NCBI RefSeq assembly: GCF_001439805.1
Contig: NZ_JYLK01000007.1
Location: 186,001 to 250,000, forward strand
Direction: 5' to 3'
Source of the DNA: Pseudomonas trivialis
GTDB taxonomy: Bacteria > Pseudomonadota > Gammaproteobacteria > Pseudomonadales > Pseudomonadaceae
Length of the DNA: 64,000 bases
Below the pieces are notes generated by a model. The model searched no databases and was not told where the DNA came from. It saw only the letters and a program-made list of their open reading frames with translations. A program made the translations under genes and the position numbers. Shown here piece by piece: positions 1 to 10,089 of the stretch. Positions within the stretch are counted from its first letter, which is position 1, and each line of letters begins with the position of its first letter.

Positions 1-41
1 CCTGCTTCCTGCAGTTCCTTGATCAACAACCTGCTTTGCAC
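1..41 (-). CDS. hicA: HicA-type mRNA interferase toxin, first codons only
   Basis: Only 13 complete codons are inside the window, read on the minus strand from a GTG at 41 (MQSRLLIKELQEA). This matches the N-terminus I know for Pseudomonas HicA toxins, which cleave mRNA and are neutralised by HicB. A strong ribosome binding site, AAGGAGG, lies 5 bases upstream (plus-strand 47-53), which fixes the GTG start. The catalytic histidine and any hicB partner lie outside the window, so the assignment rests on a short match plus the RBS and promoter palindrome. Confidence 0.6.
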   Translation of the reverse strand, partial: MQSRLLIKELQEA

Positions 42-67
42 CTCGGCCTCCTTGGCTTGGCCCGATT

Positions 68-97
68 AAAGATAACCCTGGAGTTATCTTTACTCAA
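68..97 (-). promoter_or_regulatory. Candidate hicA promoter with palindromic operator
   Basis: On the minus strand a -35-like TTGAGT (plus 92-97) and a -10-like TATCTT (plus 69-74) are separated by 17 bases. A perfect 9-bp inverted repeat, AAAGATAAC / GTTATCTTT (68-76 and 83-91), fills the spacer and covers the -10. HicB antitoxins are known to bind palindromes at their own promoter, so this is a good operator candidate, by inference. Confidence 0.5.
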
Positions 98-202
98 GCA
101 CGAAATTCAGCTGGGTGACTGTCGGTTATGTGACGGGATATTGGGGTAGCGAAGGACGATGCGGATCCAGTGAAGGAGGGGCTTGCTTGATCAGTCAGTT
201 CA

Positions 203-805
203 TCAGGCGACGGTTCCACCGCCATCGGGAGCAAGCCCCCTCCCACACTGGATTTTCAGCAGGACTGACAAGAGATGTTCGACGGTATCTTCCAGAGCGC
301 CGGAATTGTCGAGTACATACAAACCGGCGTCATTACCGGCGATCATCTGCGCCGTGAACCGCGCATTGCGCGCCAGGCGATCCTCGATATCTTCCAACGA
401 CTCGCGCCCCCGCGCGATCAGGCGTTGGCGCAACAGGGTGTGATCCACCGTCAGCAACAGCACCCCCATGCCCGGGTAGCGCTCGCGGGTTTGCGCCAGA
501 TGCGCACGGGAGCCGTTGACCAGCACGTCCTCCCCCGCCGCCAGCCAGTCGTCGATCTCGCGCGGGATGCCGTAGGACAACCCATTGGCCTGCCAACTGA
601 GGGCAAATGCGCCCTGAGCCAGCAGCGCGGCAAACTGCTCCGGGCTCACACCCTGCGCCGCCTCGCCCACCGCCTCCGCCGAACGCGTGATGACGCGGCG
701 CACGATGCGACAGCCGCGCTCGGCCAAACGTGAGCGCGCAGCATCCAGCAGGCTGTCCTTGCCCGAACCCGACGGCCCGATGAGATAGATCAACCTGCCG
801 GCCAT
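203..805 (-). CDS. phnN: Ribose 1,5-bisphosphate phosphokinase PhnN
   Basis: PhnN makes 5-phosphoribosyl 1-diphosphate from ribose 1,5-bisphosphate and ATP, the last step in recycling the ribose part during C-P lyase phosphonate degradation. The 200-residue protein has the guanylate-kinase-like P-loop GPSGSGKD near residues 10-17 and the NGSR and DNSG motifs typical of the family. The ATG at 805 is preferred; the in-frame TTG just before it has no better RBS. The last 15 or so codons lie in a REP palindrome (216-251), so the native C-terminus appears to have been replaced or extended by repeat sequence. No other phn genes are visible in the window. Confidence 0.88.
   Translation of the reverse strand: MAGRLIYLIGPSGSGKDSLLDAARSRLAERGCRIVRRVITRSAEAVGEAAQGVSPEQFAALLAQGAFALSWQANGLSYGIPREIDDWLAAGEDVLVNGSRAHLAQTRERYPGMGVLLLTVDHTLLRQRLIARGRESLEDIEDRLARNARFTAQMIAGNDAGLYVLDNSGALEDTVEHLLSVLLKIQCGRGLAPDGGGTVA
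216..251. repeat. REP element overlapping the 3' end of phnN
   Basis: The sequence ccaccgccatcgggagcaag followed by ccccctcccacactgg is a P. fluorescens-type REP palindrome core. It is usually intergenic, but here it is read as the C-terminus of PhnN (residues GRGLAPDGGGT). A similar core occurs at 31841-31872. Confidence 0.75.
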
Positions 806-956
806 CAATACACCCTGTTTGCTTGTTTTCCAGACATGGGGGCTACCTTACCGGAGCGCGGACCGCCATACACCCGTTGGTAGGCAGAGTCGGGAATACC
901 TCGGCTTGATGGCCGAATAAAATCTGCTGTGGGAGCTGGTTTGCGAGATGGAAGAA

Positions 957-972
957 GCGACCCGAAGGTCGC
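957..972 (-). terminator. Hairpin after the ccm-lipoprotein operon
   Basis: GCGACC-CGAA-GGTCGC (on the minus strand, a stable TTCG tetraloop) sits a few bases past the lipoprotein stop codon and is followed by TTCTTCC. It is a plausible terminator for the long minus-strand operon. The T-tract is weak. Confidence 0.5.
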
Positions 973-976
973 CTTG

Positions 977-1372
977 TCATTGTGCGTACTGCTTGCTCAA
1001 GCCCGGCGGCACACCCTGCACGTCGGTCTCTTCCCATGGCCCGTTCGGGCTGATGGAGCGGCTCCAGCCGTTGCTCCAGCGGTAGTAGGTGCGCTGGCGG
1101 TAGAAGGTGTCGGGCTGCTCTTCCAGCACATACACCTGCATCTTGCCGTCCCAGTGGCTGGCGGCGCCGGGTGGCGGGGCGAAGGTCGGGGATTTGCTCG
1201 GCACAGGCTTGGGCTGTGGCGTGACCGGGCCGGAGGGTTGAGTGCTCGGCTGCGTCGACGGGCCCGACGGCGGGATGGTCGGGCCGGTAGGCGCCGGAGG
1301 TGGGCGGTGGACCGCGCAGGCACTCAAGCCGAGTACGAGGCTGAGCAGGGTGATGCGTGCAAGGGCGGTCAT
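977..1372 (-). CDS. Proline-rich lipoprotein of unknown function
   Basis: This 131-residue protein has a lipoprotein signal peptide ending in the lipobox LSAC (Cys at about residue 19). A low-complexity P/T/S/Q linker (residues 24-70) follows, then a short globular tail with aromatic residues (YRWSNGWSRSISPNGPWEE). It is probably an envelope lipoprotein with an extended tether. It starts 16 bases after the ccmI stop on the same strand, so it is likely the last gene of the ccm transcript. No function is recognised. Confidence 0.75.
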   Translation of the reverse strand: MTALARITLLSLVLGLSACAVHRPPPAPTGPTIPPSGPSTQPSTQPSGPVTPQPKPVPSKSPTFAPPPGAASHWDGKMQVYVLEEQPDTFYRQRTYYRWSNGWSRSISPNGPWEETDVQGVPPGLSKQYAQ

Positions 1373-1388
1373 GGGCGTTTCCTCGAAG

Positions 1389-2573
1389 TTACGGGTCCGG
1401 ACTGTCGATGGTCAGCGGCTGCAACGCAGTGGTGCTGCTGGCCAGGGGTTGGCTGCGGCCGATCCACTGGCCGGCGGTTGGAATACCTGCCCGGGATATG
1501 CGCGCAACCAGTTGGACTTCAGGGAAGTTGGACAGTTTCAACGACGGCATCATCGCGTCGGCATCTCCCAGTTCAACCGTGATGGGCAGCTCGGCGACGG
1601 TCACACGCTTGACCGCCAGCGGCGCGGGCGGTCCCTTCACGGCACGCACGAAGATGAACACGCTGTCGGAGGGCAGGACGTTGGCTTTTACCTCGGCGGA
1701 CAGGTCCACGCGCACTGTCATCACCGACTGTTGCGCCACCACGCCGCCGTTTTCCTTGAGTTTTTGCGCCGCGCGGTCGATGCCACCCTGCAGCGCGGCG
1801 CGGGAATTATCTTCGGCCGGCAACTGCGCCAACAGGCGGTTCCAGTAGTCGATGGCTGCCTGATAGCGCTGGCCCTCGAACGCGGCGATGCCAAGCAGGC
1901 CGAGGCTGGTGACTTCCTTGGGATCGAGCTTCAACGCTTCGTCCGTGAGTGCCTGAATCCTGGGCGACCATTGTTTGTTATCGGCAAAATACTGCGCCTG
2001 CGCCCACTGCCCGAGCAGTTCCGGCCGGCGCCCGGCCAGGGCCACGGTGCGTTCGAACACCCGGGCGGCATCGGCAGAACGGCCCTGGGCCATATAGGCA
2101 CGGCCAAGGAAGTACAGGCCTTCGGCCGAGTCGGGCTGGGCCGCAGCGGCGCGCTCCAGGCGGTGGGTCATGTCTTCCATGGACACCGGCGGCCGCGAGA
2201 GCTCGCGGGTCAGTTCAACCTTGTCGCTGGCGCCGTAGTGCAAGTACAGCGCAACGCCCAGCACCGGGACCAGCAACGCCGCCAACAATGGCAGCGGTTT
2301 GCCCAGGCGCGACTCGCGGGGCAGTTGCACGCCTTCGGTGTCGGCCAATAATTCGCGCGCAGCTTCGGCACGGCCGGTCTCCAATTGCGCAGCGGTAAGT
2401 ACGCCTTCCTGTTGCTGCACGTGCAGCTCGGCGAGGCGCTCCTGATACAGCGCGACGTTCAGTGCGGTGCGATCCTCTTCACGCTGGGCACGCCGGCCGC
2501 GCAACACGGGAATCAACAGAAAACTCAGGGCGGTCAACAGCAGCAAGCCGGCGGCGAGCCAGAAATCAATCAT
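1389..2573 (-). CDS. ccmI: Cytochrome c biogenesis factor CcmI
   Basis: CcmI is the apocytochrome c chaperone of System I: it holds the C-terminal helix of the apoprotein and passes it to CcmF/CcmH. The ATG at 2573 ([13 protein letters not shown]) is chosen because it gives an N-terminal membrane helix at once and overlaps the ccmH stop by 8 bases. A second helix follows near residues 95-115 ([16 protein letters not shown]). TPR-like repeats occupy the middle ([21 protein letters not shown]), and a periplasmic C-terminal domain ends the 394-residue protein. Family length and operon position agree. Confidence 0.92.
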   Translation of the reverse strand: MIDFWLAAGLLLLTALSFLLIPVLRGRRAQREEDRTALNVALYQERLAELHVQQQEGVLTAAQLETGRAEAARELLADTEGVQLPRESRLGKPLPLLAALLVPVLGVALYLHYGASDKVELTRELSRPPVSMEDMTHRLERAAAAQPDSAEGLYFLGRAYMAQGRSADAARVFERTVALAGRRPELLGQWAQAQYFADNKQWSPRIQALTDEALKLDPKEVTSLGLLGIAAFEGQRYQAAIDYWNRLLAQLPAEDNSRAALQGGIDRAAQKLKENGGVVAQQSVMTVRVDLSAEVKANVLPSDSVFIFVRAVKGPPAPLAVKRVTVAELPITVELGDADAMMPSLKLSNFPEVQLVARISRAGIPTAGQWIGRSQPLASSTTALQPLTIDSPDP

Positions 2574-3039
2574 CGGTCTTGGCATCCAGCAAGTGGTCGA
2601 GACGTTTGCGCTCCTCAGGGGACAGCGCGTCGGATCCATCGGTCGGTGCAGCACGCCGACGACGCACGATCACCGCCATGACGACCAGGCCCGTCAGCAA
2701 CAACCCGGCAGGCCCGAACCAGAGCAGCGCGGTTTTGGCGTTGAGGGCCGGTTTGTAGCGCACGAATTCACCGTAGCGGTCGACCATGAAGTCGATGATC
2801 TGCTGGTCGTCCTTGCCCTCCCCCAGCATGCGGAAGATCTCTTTGCGCAGGTCGGCGGCGATGGGCGCGTTGGAGTCGGCGATATCCTGGTTCTGGCACT
2901 TGGGGCAGCGCAGTTCTTTGGTCAGTTCGCGAAACCGCGTGCGCTCGGCGTCACTGGCAAATTCATAGGTATCGATGGCAGCGTGGGCCACACCGGCCAA
3001 TCCCAAGACCAGCACGGCAGCGGCAAGCAGGCGCTTCAT
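2566..3039 (-). CDS. ccmH: Cytochrome c biogenesis thiol protein CcmH (CcmL)
   Basis: This is a periplasmic thiol reductant in heme-apocytochrome ligation. The 157-residue protein has a signal peptide ([20 protein letters not shown]), the redox motif LRCPKCQNQ with the CxxC pair near residues 44-47, and a C-terminal membrane helix (about 103-123) followed by a basic tail. It overlaps ccmG by 4 bases and ccmI by 8, implying translational coupling. Confidence 0.93.
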   Translation of the reverse strand: MKRLLAAAVLVLGLAGVAHAAIDTYEFASDAERTRFRELTKELRCPKCQNQDIADSNAPIAADLRKEIFRMLGEGKDDQQIIDFMVDRYGEFVRYKPALNAKTALLWFGPAGLLLTGLVVMAVIVRRRRAAPTDGSDALSPEERKRLDHLLDAKTDD

Positions 3040-3572
3040 GGCGTGGCCTCATCGACCAGCGCCTGGTACCTGGCGGCCAGTTGCTCGCGCCACACCGCTT
3101 CGTCGATCACGCCGACGTACTTGTCGCGGATCACGCCCCTGGCATCGATGAAGAAGGTTTCCGGAGCGCCGTACACGCCAAGGTTCAGCCCGAGGTTGCC
3201 GTCGTCATCGCGAATATTCAGTTGATAAGGGTTGTGAAACTCGGCCAGCCATTTCAGCGCGGCGGCGTTGTCGTCCTTGTAATCGATGCCGTAGATCACC
3301 ACGCCCTGCTCGGCCAGCTTGTTCAGCACCGGGTGCTCGATGCGGCAGGAGATGCACCAGGTGCCCCACACGTTGACCAGCGCCGGCTTGCCCAGCAGGT
3401 CGGCGCGGGTCAGGGCTTTATCGCCCTGCACGCTGGGCAACGAGAATTCGGGAAACGGCTTGCCGATCATGGCCGACGGCAACTCGGCGGGGTTCAGGTA
3501 CAGCCCGCGATAGAGAAACACCGCCACCAGCAGAAACAGCACCAGTGGCACCAGCATCAACCCTCGCTTCAT
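3036..3572 (-). CDS. ccmG: Thiol:disulfide interchange protein CcmG/DsbE
   Basis: CcmG is a membrane-anchored periplasmic thioredoxin-like protein that keeps the apocytochrome CXXCH cysteines reduced before heme attachment. The 178 residues start with an uncleaved anchor (LVPLVLFLLVAVFLYRGL). A TlpA/thioredoxin fold follows with WGTWCISC around residues 70-77 and a cis-proline region (YGAPETFFID). Start and stop overlap the neighbours by 4 bases each. Confidence 0.95.
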   Translation of the reverse strand: MKRGLMLVPLVLFLLVAVFLYRGLYLNPAELPSAMIGKPFPEFSLPSVQGDKALTRADLLGKPALVNVWGTWCISCRIEHPVLNKLAEQGVVIYGIDYKDDNAAALKWLAEFHNPYQLNIRDDDGNLGLNLGVYGAPETFFIDARGVIRDKYVGVIDEAVWREQLAARYQALVDEATP

Positions 3573-5557
3573 ACCGCAGCTCCTTGCAGGCCGAGGGCTT
3601 CGCGCACCCGGGTTTTGACTTTGATGCGATAACGCCGGTCAAGCGCCGCCAGCAAACCGCCTGCGCCGGTGAGCAGGCCGCCGAACCAGATCCAGCGCAC
3701 GAACGGTTTGACGTGCACGCGCACCGCCCAGGCGCCCTCGCCCAACGGTTCGCCCAGGGCCACATACAGGTCTCGGGTAAAACCGGCGTCGATGCCGGCT
3801 TCGGTCATCATCGAACTCTGCACCGTGTACAGGCGTTTTTCCGGGTGCAGCACGGCCACTTCCTTGCCGCTGCGGATGACGCGCACGGTGCCTCTGTCGG
3901 AGGTAAAGTTCGGCCCCTCGAAGTGCCTGGCGCCTTCGAAAATAAAGTGGTAACCGGCCAGGTCCATCGATTCGCCCGGCGCCAGGCGCAGGTCGCGCTC
4001 GGCGCTGTTCTGGCTGGACAGCACCACGCCCAGCGCGCAGACCGCAATGCCCAGGTGCGCAATCTGCATGCCCCAGTAGCTGCGAGTCAGGCCGGGCAGA
4101 CCTTTGATCAAGCCTTTGTGGCGCGTCTTGTCGAGGATGTCGCGCGCACCGGCGAGCAATACCCAGCCGGCCAGCAGGAAGGTGGCGAGCACCGCCCAGT
4201 TGAAGTCGCCATAGGCAATGCCTGCGATCACCGCCAGGACCACGCTGCCCAGCAACACCGGCAGCAGCATGCCGGCCAGCCACTTCAGCGGGGTGTCTTT
4301 CCAGCGCACCAGCATGCCGATCGCCATCACCCCCATCAGCAGGCCCATCAACGGAATGAACAACGCGTTGAAATACGGCGGGCCGACCGACAACTTGGCG
4401 CCGCTCAGGGCATCCAGCACCAGCGGGTACAGGGTGCCGAGCAGGATCATCGAGGCGGTCACCACCAGCACCAGGTTATTGCCCAGCAGCAGGGTTTCCC
4501 GCGACCACAGGTTGAAGCCCACCTGGCTCTTGACCACCGGTGCGCGCAGGGCGAACAGGGTCAGAGAGCCGCCGACCACGAACAGCAGGAAAATCAGAAT
4601 GAACACGCCCCGCGCAGGGTCGGATGCAAACGCATGCACCGACGTCAGCACCCCCGAACGCACGAGAAATGTGCCGAGCAGACTGAGGGAAAACGCGGCA
4701 ATCGCCAGCAGCACCGTCCAGCTTTTGAACACGCCGCGCTTTTCCGTGACCGCCAGCGAGTGAATCAGCGCAGTGCCCACCAGCCAGGGCATGAACGAGG
4801 CGTTTTCCACCGGGTCCCAGAACCACCAGCCGCCCCAGCCGAGTTCGTAGTAGGCCCACCACGAACCCAGCGTGATGCCGATGCCGAGGAAGGCCCAGGC
4901 GACAATGGTCCATGGCCGCGACCAGCGTGCCCAGGCCGCATCGAGGCGCCCGCCGAGCAAGGCAGCGATGGCAAAGGCGAAGGCCACGGAGAACCCGACG
5001 TAGCCCATGTAGAGCATCGGCGGGTGCACGATCAGGCCGATGTCCTGCAGCAACGGGTTAAGGTCGCGCCCGTCCAGCGGGATCTGCGGCAGGATGCGGC
5101 TGAACGGGTTGGAGGTCATGATCAGGAACAGCAGGAAACCGATGCTGATCATGCCCATCACCGCCAGCACGCGGGCCAGCATCACCTGCGGCAATTGGCG
5201 CGAGAACACCGACACGGCGAACGTCCAGCCGCCGAGGATCAAGGCCCACAGCAACAGCGAGCCTTCGTGGGCGCCCCACACGGCGCTGAACTTGTAGTAC
5301 CAGGGCAAGGCGCTGTTGGAGTTGTTGGCGACGTAGGCGACGGAAAAGTCGTCGGTCATGAAGGCGTAGGTCAGGCAACCGAACGCGAACAGCAGGAAGG
5401 CAAACTGGCCCCAGGCGGCCGGCTGCGCCAGGCTCATCCACAGCCGGTCGCCGCGCCAGGCGCCGAGCAACGGCACCACGGCCTGCACGACGGCAAAACA
5501 CAGGGCGAGGATCATCGCCAACTGGCCAAGCTCCGGAATAAAGAGTGCGCTGGTCAT
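3569..5557 (-). CDS. ccmF: Heme lyase CcmF
   Basis: CcmF is the large integral membrane subunit of the cytochrome c heme lyase; with CcmH and CcmI it attaches heme from holo-CcmE to apocytochrome c. The 662-residue protein has many hydrophobic helices and the WWD heme-handling domain ([19 protein letters not shown], near residues 221-239). Conserved histidines lie in the surrounding loops. Length is normal for the family. ATGA overlaps join it to ccmE and ccmG. Confidence 0.97.
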   Translation of the reverse strand: MTSALFIPELGQLAMILALCFAVVQAVVPLLGAWRGDRLWMSLAQPAAWGQFAFLLFAFGCLTYAFMTDDFSVAYVANNSNSALPWYYKFSAVWGAHEGSLLLWALILGGWTFAVSVFSRQLPQVMLARVLAVMGMISIGFLLFLIMTSNPFSRILPQIPLDGRDLNPLLQDIGLIVHPPMLYMGYVGFSVAFAFAIAALLGGRLDAAWARWSRPWTIVAWAFLGIGITLGSWWAYYELGWGGWWFWDPVENASFMPWLVGTALIHSLAVTEKRGVFKSWTVLLAIAAFSLSLLGTFLVRSGVLTSVHAFASDPARGVFILIFLLFVVGGSLTLFALRAPVVKSQVGFNLWSRETLLLGNNLVLVVTASMILLGTLYPLVLDALSGAKLSVGPPYFNALFIPLMGLLMGVMAIGMLVRWKDTPLKWLAGMLLPVLLGSVVLAVIAGIAYGDFNWAVLATFLLAGWVLLAGARDILDKTRHKGLIKGLPGLTRSYWGMQIAHLGIAVCALGVVLSSQNSAERDLRLAPGESMDLAGYHFIFEGARHFEGPNFTSDRGTVRVIRSGKEVAVLHPEKRLYTVQSSMMTEAGIDAGFTRDLYVALGEPLGEGAWAVRVHVKPFVRWIWFGGLLTGAGGLLAALDRRYRIKVKTRVREALGLQGAAV

Positions 5558-6015
5558 GGCTTAACCTCCCTGGCCGGGGTTGGCGCGGATTGGCCGCTGT
5601 CTTTAAGGGCTTTGGTCACCTCGGGCGGCATGTATTTCTCGTCGTGCTTGGCCAGCACTTCATCGGCCACCACCACGCCCCTGGCGTTGAGCTTGCCCAG
5701 GGCAACGATGCCCTGGCCTTCGCGGAACAGGTCCGGGAGGATGCCGCGATAGGTGATGGTCACGGCCTTGTTGAAGTCGGTGACCACGAAGGTCACGTCC
5801 AGGGAGTCGCCGGAACGTTTCAACGAGCCTTTTTCCACCATGCCGCCGGCGCGGATCCGCGTGTTCAGAGGCGCTTCGCCGTTGGCGATCTGGGTCGGCG
5901 TGTAGAAGAGGTTGATGTTCTGCTGCAGCGCACTCAACGCCAGGCCCACGGCAATGCCGACGCCGGCCATGATGGCGAGGATGATCAACAGGCGCTTTCT
6001 ACGCAGCGGATTCAC
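5554..6015 (-). CDS. ccmE: Heme chaperone CcmE
   Basis: CcmE covalently binds heme through a histidine in the periplasm and delivers it to CcmF. The GTG at 6015 (reading [16 protein letters not shown]) is chosen because it gives the normal 153-residue length and overlaps the ccmD stop; a longer in-frame start would add an unlikely arginine/proline-rich leader. One N-terminal membrane helix (about 8-29) precedes a beta-barrel domain. The heme-binding motif [12 protein letters not shown], with its His, is intact near residue 124. Confidence 0.94.
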   Translation of the reverse strand: MNPLRRKRLLIILAIMAGVGIAVGLALSALQQNINLFYTPTQIANGEAPLNTRIRAGGMVEKGSLKRSGDSLDVTFVVTDFNKAVTITYRGILPDLFREGQGIVALGKLNARGVVVADEVLAKHDEKYMPPEVTKALKDSGQSAPTPAREVKP

Positions 6016-6188
6016 TTTTCGGTCTCCCGGCGCAAACGACGCGCCTCTTGTTGCAGGTAACGCTTGCGGGCCAGGATCGGCGCGCCGACGTTGAGGGCCA
6101 GCACCGCCAGGCAGATACCGTAGGCTGTCCACACATACAGGCCGTGGTGGCCCATCGCGAGAAAATCACTGAACGACGCAAAGCTCAC
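6012..6188 (-). CDS. ccmD: Heme exporter protein CcmD
   Basis: This small membrane protein releases holo-CcmE from the CcmABC complex. The 58-residue reading from GTG at 6188 ([16 protein letters not shown]) has the family's MGxHGxYVW segment, one membrane helix (about 17-37) and a basic, arginine-rich C-terminus facing the cytoplasm. The GTG overlaps the ccmC stop by 3 bases, which supports this start over an ATG 42 bases upstream. Confidence 0.9.
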   Translation of the reverse strand: MSFASFSDFLAMGHHGLYVWTAYGICLAVLALNVGAPILARKRYLQQEARRLRRETEK

Positions 6189-6940
6189 GGGCGTACTCCC
6201 AGGCAGCGCTGTATTTCGGCCTTGGCCCAACTGGCGCGGGCTTCACGCTTGAGCACTTCAAGGCGCATGCGCAGCAGCAGCACCGCACCGAAGAAGCAGT
6301 AGAAGCCCAGCACCATCAGCAGCAGTGGCGCCCACATTTGCACCGGCATGGCCGGTTTTTCGGTGAGGGTGAAGGTGGCGCCCTGGTGCAGGGTGTTCCA
6401 CCACTCAACCGAGTATTTGATGATCGGGATGTTGATCACGCCGACGATGGCCAGCACCGCGCAGGCCTTGGCCGCGCTGTCACGGTTGCTGATCGCGTTG
6501 CCCAGGGCAATCAGGCCGAAATACAGGAACAGCAGGATCAGCATCGAGGTCAGGCGCGCATCCCACACCCACCACGAACCCCAGGTGGGTTTGCCCCAGA
6601 TCGCACCGGTCACCAGCGCCACGGCGGTCATCCACGCACCGATGGGCGCGGCGCATTGCAGGGCCACGTCGGCCAGTTTCATCTTCCACACCAGGCCGAC
6701 AATGCCGCACACCGCCAGCATCACGTAGCAGGACTGCGCCAGCAGGGCGGCGGGCACGTGGATGTAGATGATGCGAAAACTGTTGCCTTGCTGATAGTCC
6801 GGCGGCGCGAAGGCCAGGCCCCAGACCAGGCCGATGCCGATCAGCAGCAGGGCGGCGATGCTCAACCCCGGCAGCAGCTTGCCGCTGATGCCGTAAAACC
6901 ATTTGGGCGAGCCGAGCTTGTGAAACCAGGTCCAGTTCAT
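6185..6940 (-). CDS. ccmC: Heme exporter/CcmE heme-loading protein CcmC
   Basis: CcmC presents heme to CcmE together with CcmABD. The 251-residue protein has six likely membrane helices and the tryptophan-rich WWD motif ([13 protein letters not shown], near residues 125-137) between periplasmic histidines. Length and motif are normal. A 70-base gap separates it from ccmB upstream, the only sizeable gap in the ccm genes. Confidence 0.96.
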   Translation of the reverse strand: MNWTWFHKLGSPKWFYGISGKLLPGLSIAALLLIGIGLVWGLAFAPPDYQQGNSFRIIYIHVPAALLAQSCYVMLAVCGIVGLVWKMKLADVALQCAAPIGAWMTAVALVTGAIWGKPTWGSWWVWDARLTSMLILLFLYFGLIALGNAISNRDSAAKACAVLAIVGVINIPIIKYSVEWWNTLHQGATFTLTEKPAMPVQMWAPLLLMVLGFYCFFGAVLLLRMRLEVLKREARASWAKAEIQRCLGVRP

Positions 6941-7010
6941 TGCTGTTTCTCACGGTTGCGTCTTGCCGTGGCAAAACGCTTAGGGTCTTTACTGGCCAAG
7001 CCAGACCTCA

Positions 7011-7679
7011 TTATTCGCCGACGCTGATTTTCAGGCCGGCCGCTATGGCAAAGGGTGTCAGGGTTACCGCCAGGGCGGTCAAGCTGCCCAGCCACAACAG
7101 GTAACCGCTCGCCGGCAGGCCCATGAGCGCGGCTTGCAACGCGCCACTGCCGAGGATCAACACCGGGATATACAACGGCAGAATCAACAGGGCCAGCAGC
7201 AGACCGCCGCGCTTCAAACCAACGGTCAACGCGGCGCCCACTGCCCCCAGCAAGCTGAGCACCGGCGTACCGAGCAACAAAGACAGTAACAATACCGGCA
7301 GACACTCGACGGGCAAGCCCAGCATCATCGCCAGCAGCGGCGCAAGCAACACCAGCGCCAGGCCGGAAAACACCCAGTGTGCCAGCACTTTGGCCAATAC
7401 CAGAAGCGGCAACGGGTGCGGCGAAAGGACCCACTGCTCCAGGGAGCCGTCTTCGAAATCACTGCGAAACAGCCCGTCCAGCGAGAGCAGCACGGATAAC
7501 AGCGCGGCCACCCACACCAGCCCCGGGGACAAGGTTTGCAACAGCCCGGCCTCGGGGCCGACTGCCAACGGAAACAGCGCAATGACGATGGCGAAGAATA
7601 CCAGGGGGTTGGCCAACTCGGCCGGGCGGCGGCACAACAGCCGCGCCTCGCGGGCGACCAGCAGGGCGAACACACTCAT
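7011..7679 (-). CDS. ccmB: Heme exporter permease CcmB
   Basis: CcmB is the membrane subunit that works with the ATPase CcmA to release holo-CcmE. The ATG at 7679 ([19 protein letters not shown]) overlaps the ccmA stop by 4 bases and gives the usual length of 222 residues. Six hydrophobic segments are visible, with the family's [16 protein letters not shown] and [15 protein letters not shown] stretches in the N-terminal half. Confidence 0.95.
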   Translation of the reverse strand: MSVFALLVAREARLLCRRPAELANPLVFFAIVIALFPLAVGPEAGLLQTLSPGLVWVAALLSVLLSLDGLFRSDFEDGSLEQWVLSPHPLPLLVLAKVLAHWVFSGLALVLLAPLLAMMLGLPVECLPVLLLSLLLGTPVLSLLGAVGAALTVGLKRGGLLLALLILPLYIPVLILGSGALQAALMGLPASGYLLWLGSLTALAVTLTPFAIAAGLKISVGE

Positions 7680-8311
7680 GCCGGCCACCGGCTCAGGTCC
7701 AGCTCGCGGTAACCGGCGGGCGTGTGCGCGAGGGTGTGGTGCGTGGTGAGCACTACGCTGCCGCCCTGCTCACAGTGCCTGGCCAGGTGCTTTTCGAGTT
7801 GGGCGACGCCTTGTGTGTCCAGGGCGGTGAACGGCTCGTCGAGGATCCACAACGGTGGGCCGGGCAGATACAGGCGCGCCAGCGCCACGCGACGTTGCTG
7901 GCCGGCGGACAGGGTGTGGCAGGGCACGTCTTCAAAACCCTTGAGCCCGACAGCGGCGAGGGCCTGCCAGATCGCGTCGCGACTGGCCGGGCGATGCAGG
8001 GCGCAGAGCCAACTGAGGTTTTCTTCAGCGCTGAGCACGTCCTTGATCCCGGCGGCGTGGCCGATCCAGATCAGGTTGCGTGCAAGCTCGCGGCGTTGCT
8101 CGTCCAGCGGTTTGCCGTTGAGCCGCACCACGCCTGCGGTCGGCTGCATCAACCCGGCCAACAGGCGCAGCAGACTGGTCTTGCCGCTGCCGTTGGGGCC
8201 GCTGACCTGCACCATGTCGCCCGCAGCGATCCGCAATTCGAGGTGTTCGAACAGCAGGCGCAGGTCGCGTTCACAGGCAAGCGCTATGGCTTCAAGAAGA
8301 GGGCTGGTCAA
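7676..8311 (-). CDS. ccmA: Heme ABC exporter ATPase CcmA
   Basis: CcmA is the ATP-binding subunit of CcmAB(CD). The 211-residue protein has Walker A GPNGSGKT (about residues 39-46), the signature [13 protein letters not shown], Walker B LWILDEP and a switch histidine (TTHH). It is the first gene of the ccm operon. The upstream gap to the divergent fliK-like gene (8312-8511) must hold the operon promoter. Confidence 0.96.
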   Translation of the reverse strand: MTSPLLEAIALACERDLRLLFEHLELRIAAGDMVQVSGPNGSGKTSLLRLLAGLMQPTAGVVRLNGKPLDEQRRELARNLIWIGHAAGIKDVLSAEENLSWLCALHRPASRDAIWQALAAVGLKGFEDVPCHTLSAGQQRRVALARLYLPGPPLWILDEPFTALDTQGVAQLEKHLARHCEQGGSVVLTTHHTLAHTPAGYRELDLSRWPA

Positions 8312-8511
8312 AAGATCGTGGGCCTTTACGGTTCAAGTCGGCGGCGCGGCGGCCGTTATAGAGAGCAGCACAATAACGGCTTCGGCGACTGAATTTAGAG
8401 AGCTGGATCAAATGGTTGTGAGGTTTTTAGCGCTCTCTGTGCGCACGGGCGGCATTATACATGCGATGCCCTACGCTAAAGAGGGCAATTTCCCCAGAGA
8501 TGGCGCGCACG

Positions 8512-10089
8512 ATGACCGGTGAAATCAACCTCCCCACGCTTGCTCCCGCTTCGGCGGCAGGGCCCAGTGCTGCGCCTGCGGTGGGCCAGTTGCTGAAACT
8601 GCTGGAGCCACAGATCGGGCTGATCGACGCGGGCAAAACGGCGAATGCCGAAGTCATCGCGCTCAAACAAGGCGGTGAGGCGTTTCAGTTGCTGCTCAAG
8701 CTGACGCTCGACGGCGGTCGCCAGACGCTGGTGCAGGCCAGCAGCCCGCAACCGCTGCCGTTGGGCAGTAACGTCGCGGTCAGCCAGACCCAGGCAGGCA
8801 ACCTGACCTTGAGTCTGCAGCAGGCCATGAGCGCCAATGTCGCCGCCCTGACCAGCCTCGACACCGAGCAGTTGCCGGTGGGCACGCTGTTGCAGGCCAA
8901 GGTGCTGACCACCCAGGTGCTGCCCCAGGGCACTGCGCAACCGGCGGTCTACCGCTCGTTGGTCACGGTGCTCAATAACGCACTGGCCGGCGCCACCCTC
9001 ACGGTGGAAAGCCCGCAGCCGTTGCGGGTGGGCAGCTTGCTCAGCGCCGTGGTGCAGAATGCGCAAACCCTCAATTTTGTGCCGCTGAGCGGGCTCAAGG
9101 ATCAACTGGCCGTCACCCAGCAGCTCGCGACCCAGCAAAGTCGCCAGGGCTCGCTGGATGCGGTGTTCACCGCCCTGCAGAACCTGCCCCGTGGCGACAG
9201 CACCTCAGCCGATCTGCGCGCGGCGGCCGACCGTTTGTTGGCAGCGTTGCCGGACCTGGCCCAGGTGAGCAACCCCAAAGTGCTGGCGCAAGTGATCCAG
9301 AACAGCGGCGCTTTTCTTGAGGCTAAATTACTGGTCGGGCAAAACCCGCAGATTCCGCCGCTGGATATGAAAGGCGCGCTGCTGCGCCTGGTCGCCGACC
9401 TGCTGCCCGCCCTGCCTGCGTCCACCAACCTGCACGCCATTCTTGCCGCCAACACACTGGCCCAGGCCATGCCTAACTTCGTGCGCAGCCCGTTGGGTAC
9501 GCTCGGCCAGGTCGGCGCGCGTCAGGCCCCCGCAGGCTTCCCGCTGCCCGAGCGACTGATGGCGAAACTGGAAGGCGAAGGCGACCTGGAAAACCTGCTG
9601 CGCCTGGCAGCCGGAGCAATTTCGCGGCTACAGAGCCATCAACTGTCGAGCCTGGAACAAACCGGTCTGACTGCCGACGGACGCCTGCAAAGCACCTGGC
9701 AGATGGAAATCCCCATGCGCAACCTGCAGGACATCGTGCCGTTGCAGGTCAAGTTCCAGCGCGAGGAACCGGCGCCGGACAAGGATGAGCCCGAACGCAA
9801 GGCCAGCAAGGACGCCAGGCAGATGCTCTGGCGCGTCGAGCTGGCCTTTGACATGGAGCCGCTGGGGCCGTTGCAGGTCCAGGCGCAGTTGAGCCAGGGC
9901 AAACTGTCCAGCCAGTTGTGGGCAACACGCCCGTTTACCGCCAGCCTGATCGAAAGTCATCTGGGCACGTTGCGCGAACGCCTGGTGACGTCCGGCATCA
10001 ACGTCGGCGACCTCGATTGCCATTTGGGCACACCGCCACGGGGCCCCAAAACCGGACTGGAACAACGCTGGGTGGATGAAACCGCATGA
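8512..10089 (+). CDS. FliK-like flagellar hook-length control family protein
   Basis: The 525-residue protein (start taken at 8512, MTGEINLPTLAP; an ATG at 8500 is possible) is rich in Gln, Leu and Ala. Its C-terminal domain (about 400-525) resembles the FliK/YscP substrate-switch domain, with LWATRPFTASLIESHLGTLRERL. FliK-type proteins measure hook length and trigger a change in export specificity. The gene is outside any flagellar cluster but overlaps by 4 bases a gene for an FlhB-C-like protein, FliK's usual partner. The two may form a stand-alone pair; function is inferred. Confidence 0.75.
   Translation: MTGEINLPTLAPASAAGPSAAPAVGQLLKLLEPQIGLIDAGKTANAEVIALKQGGEAFQLLLKLTLDGGRQTLVQASSPQPLPLGSNVAVSQTQAGNLTLSLQQAMSANVAALTSLDTEQLPVGTLLQAKVLTTQVLPQGTAQPAVYRSLVTVLNNALAGATLTVESPQPLRVGSLLSAVVQNAQTLNFVPLSGLKDQLAVTQQLATQQSRQGSLDAVFTALQNLPRGDSTSADLRAAADRLLAALPDLAQVSNPKVLAQVIQNSGAFLEAKLLVGQNPQIPPLDMKGALLRLVADLLPALPASTNLHAILAANTLAQAMPNFVRSPLGTLGQVGARQAPAGFPLPERLMAKLEGEGDLENLLRLAAGAISRLQSHQLSSLEQTGLTADGRLQSTWQMEIPMRNLQDIVPLQVKFQREEPAPDKDEPERKASKDARQMLWRVELAFDMEPLGPLQVQAQLSQGKLSSQLWATRPFTASLIESHLGTLRERLVTSGINVGDLDCHLGTPPRGPKTGLEQRWVDETA

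Noticed and set aside
3545..5752. 735-residue plus-strand open frame
   Set aside because: It is the antisense shadow of ccmF/ccmE in high-GC DNA; the translation is Gln/His/Arg-rich with no recognisable domain, while the minus strand encodes clear Ccm proteins.
7011..8311. Misplaced boundaries suggesting a gene between ccmC and ccmB
   Set aside because: The 70-base gap at 6941-7010 has no RBS-preceded frame; it is only spacer.
8312..8511. Possible riboswitch or RNA gene before ccmA
   Set aside because: No conserved structured element could be recognised by eye; only promoter space for two divergent genes is needed.
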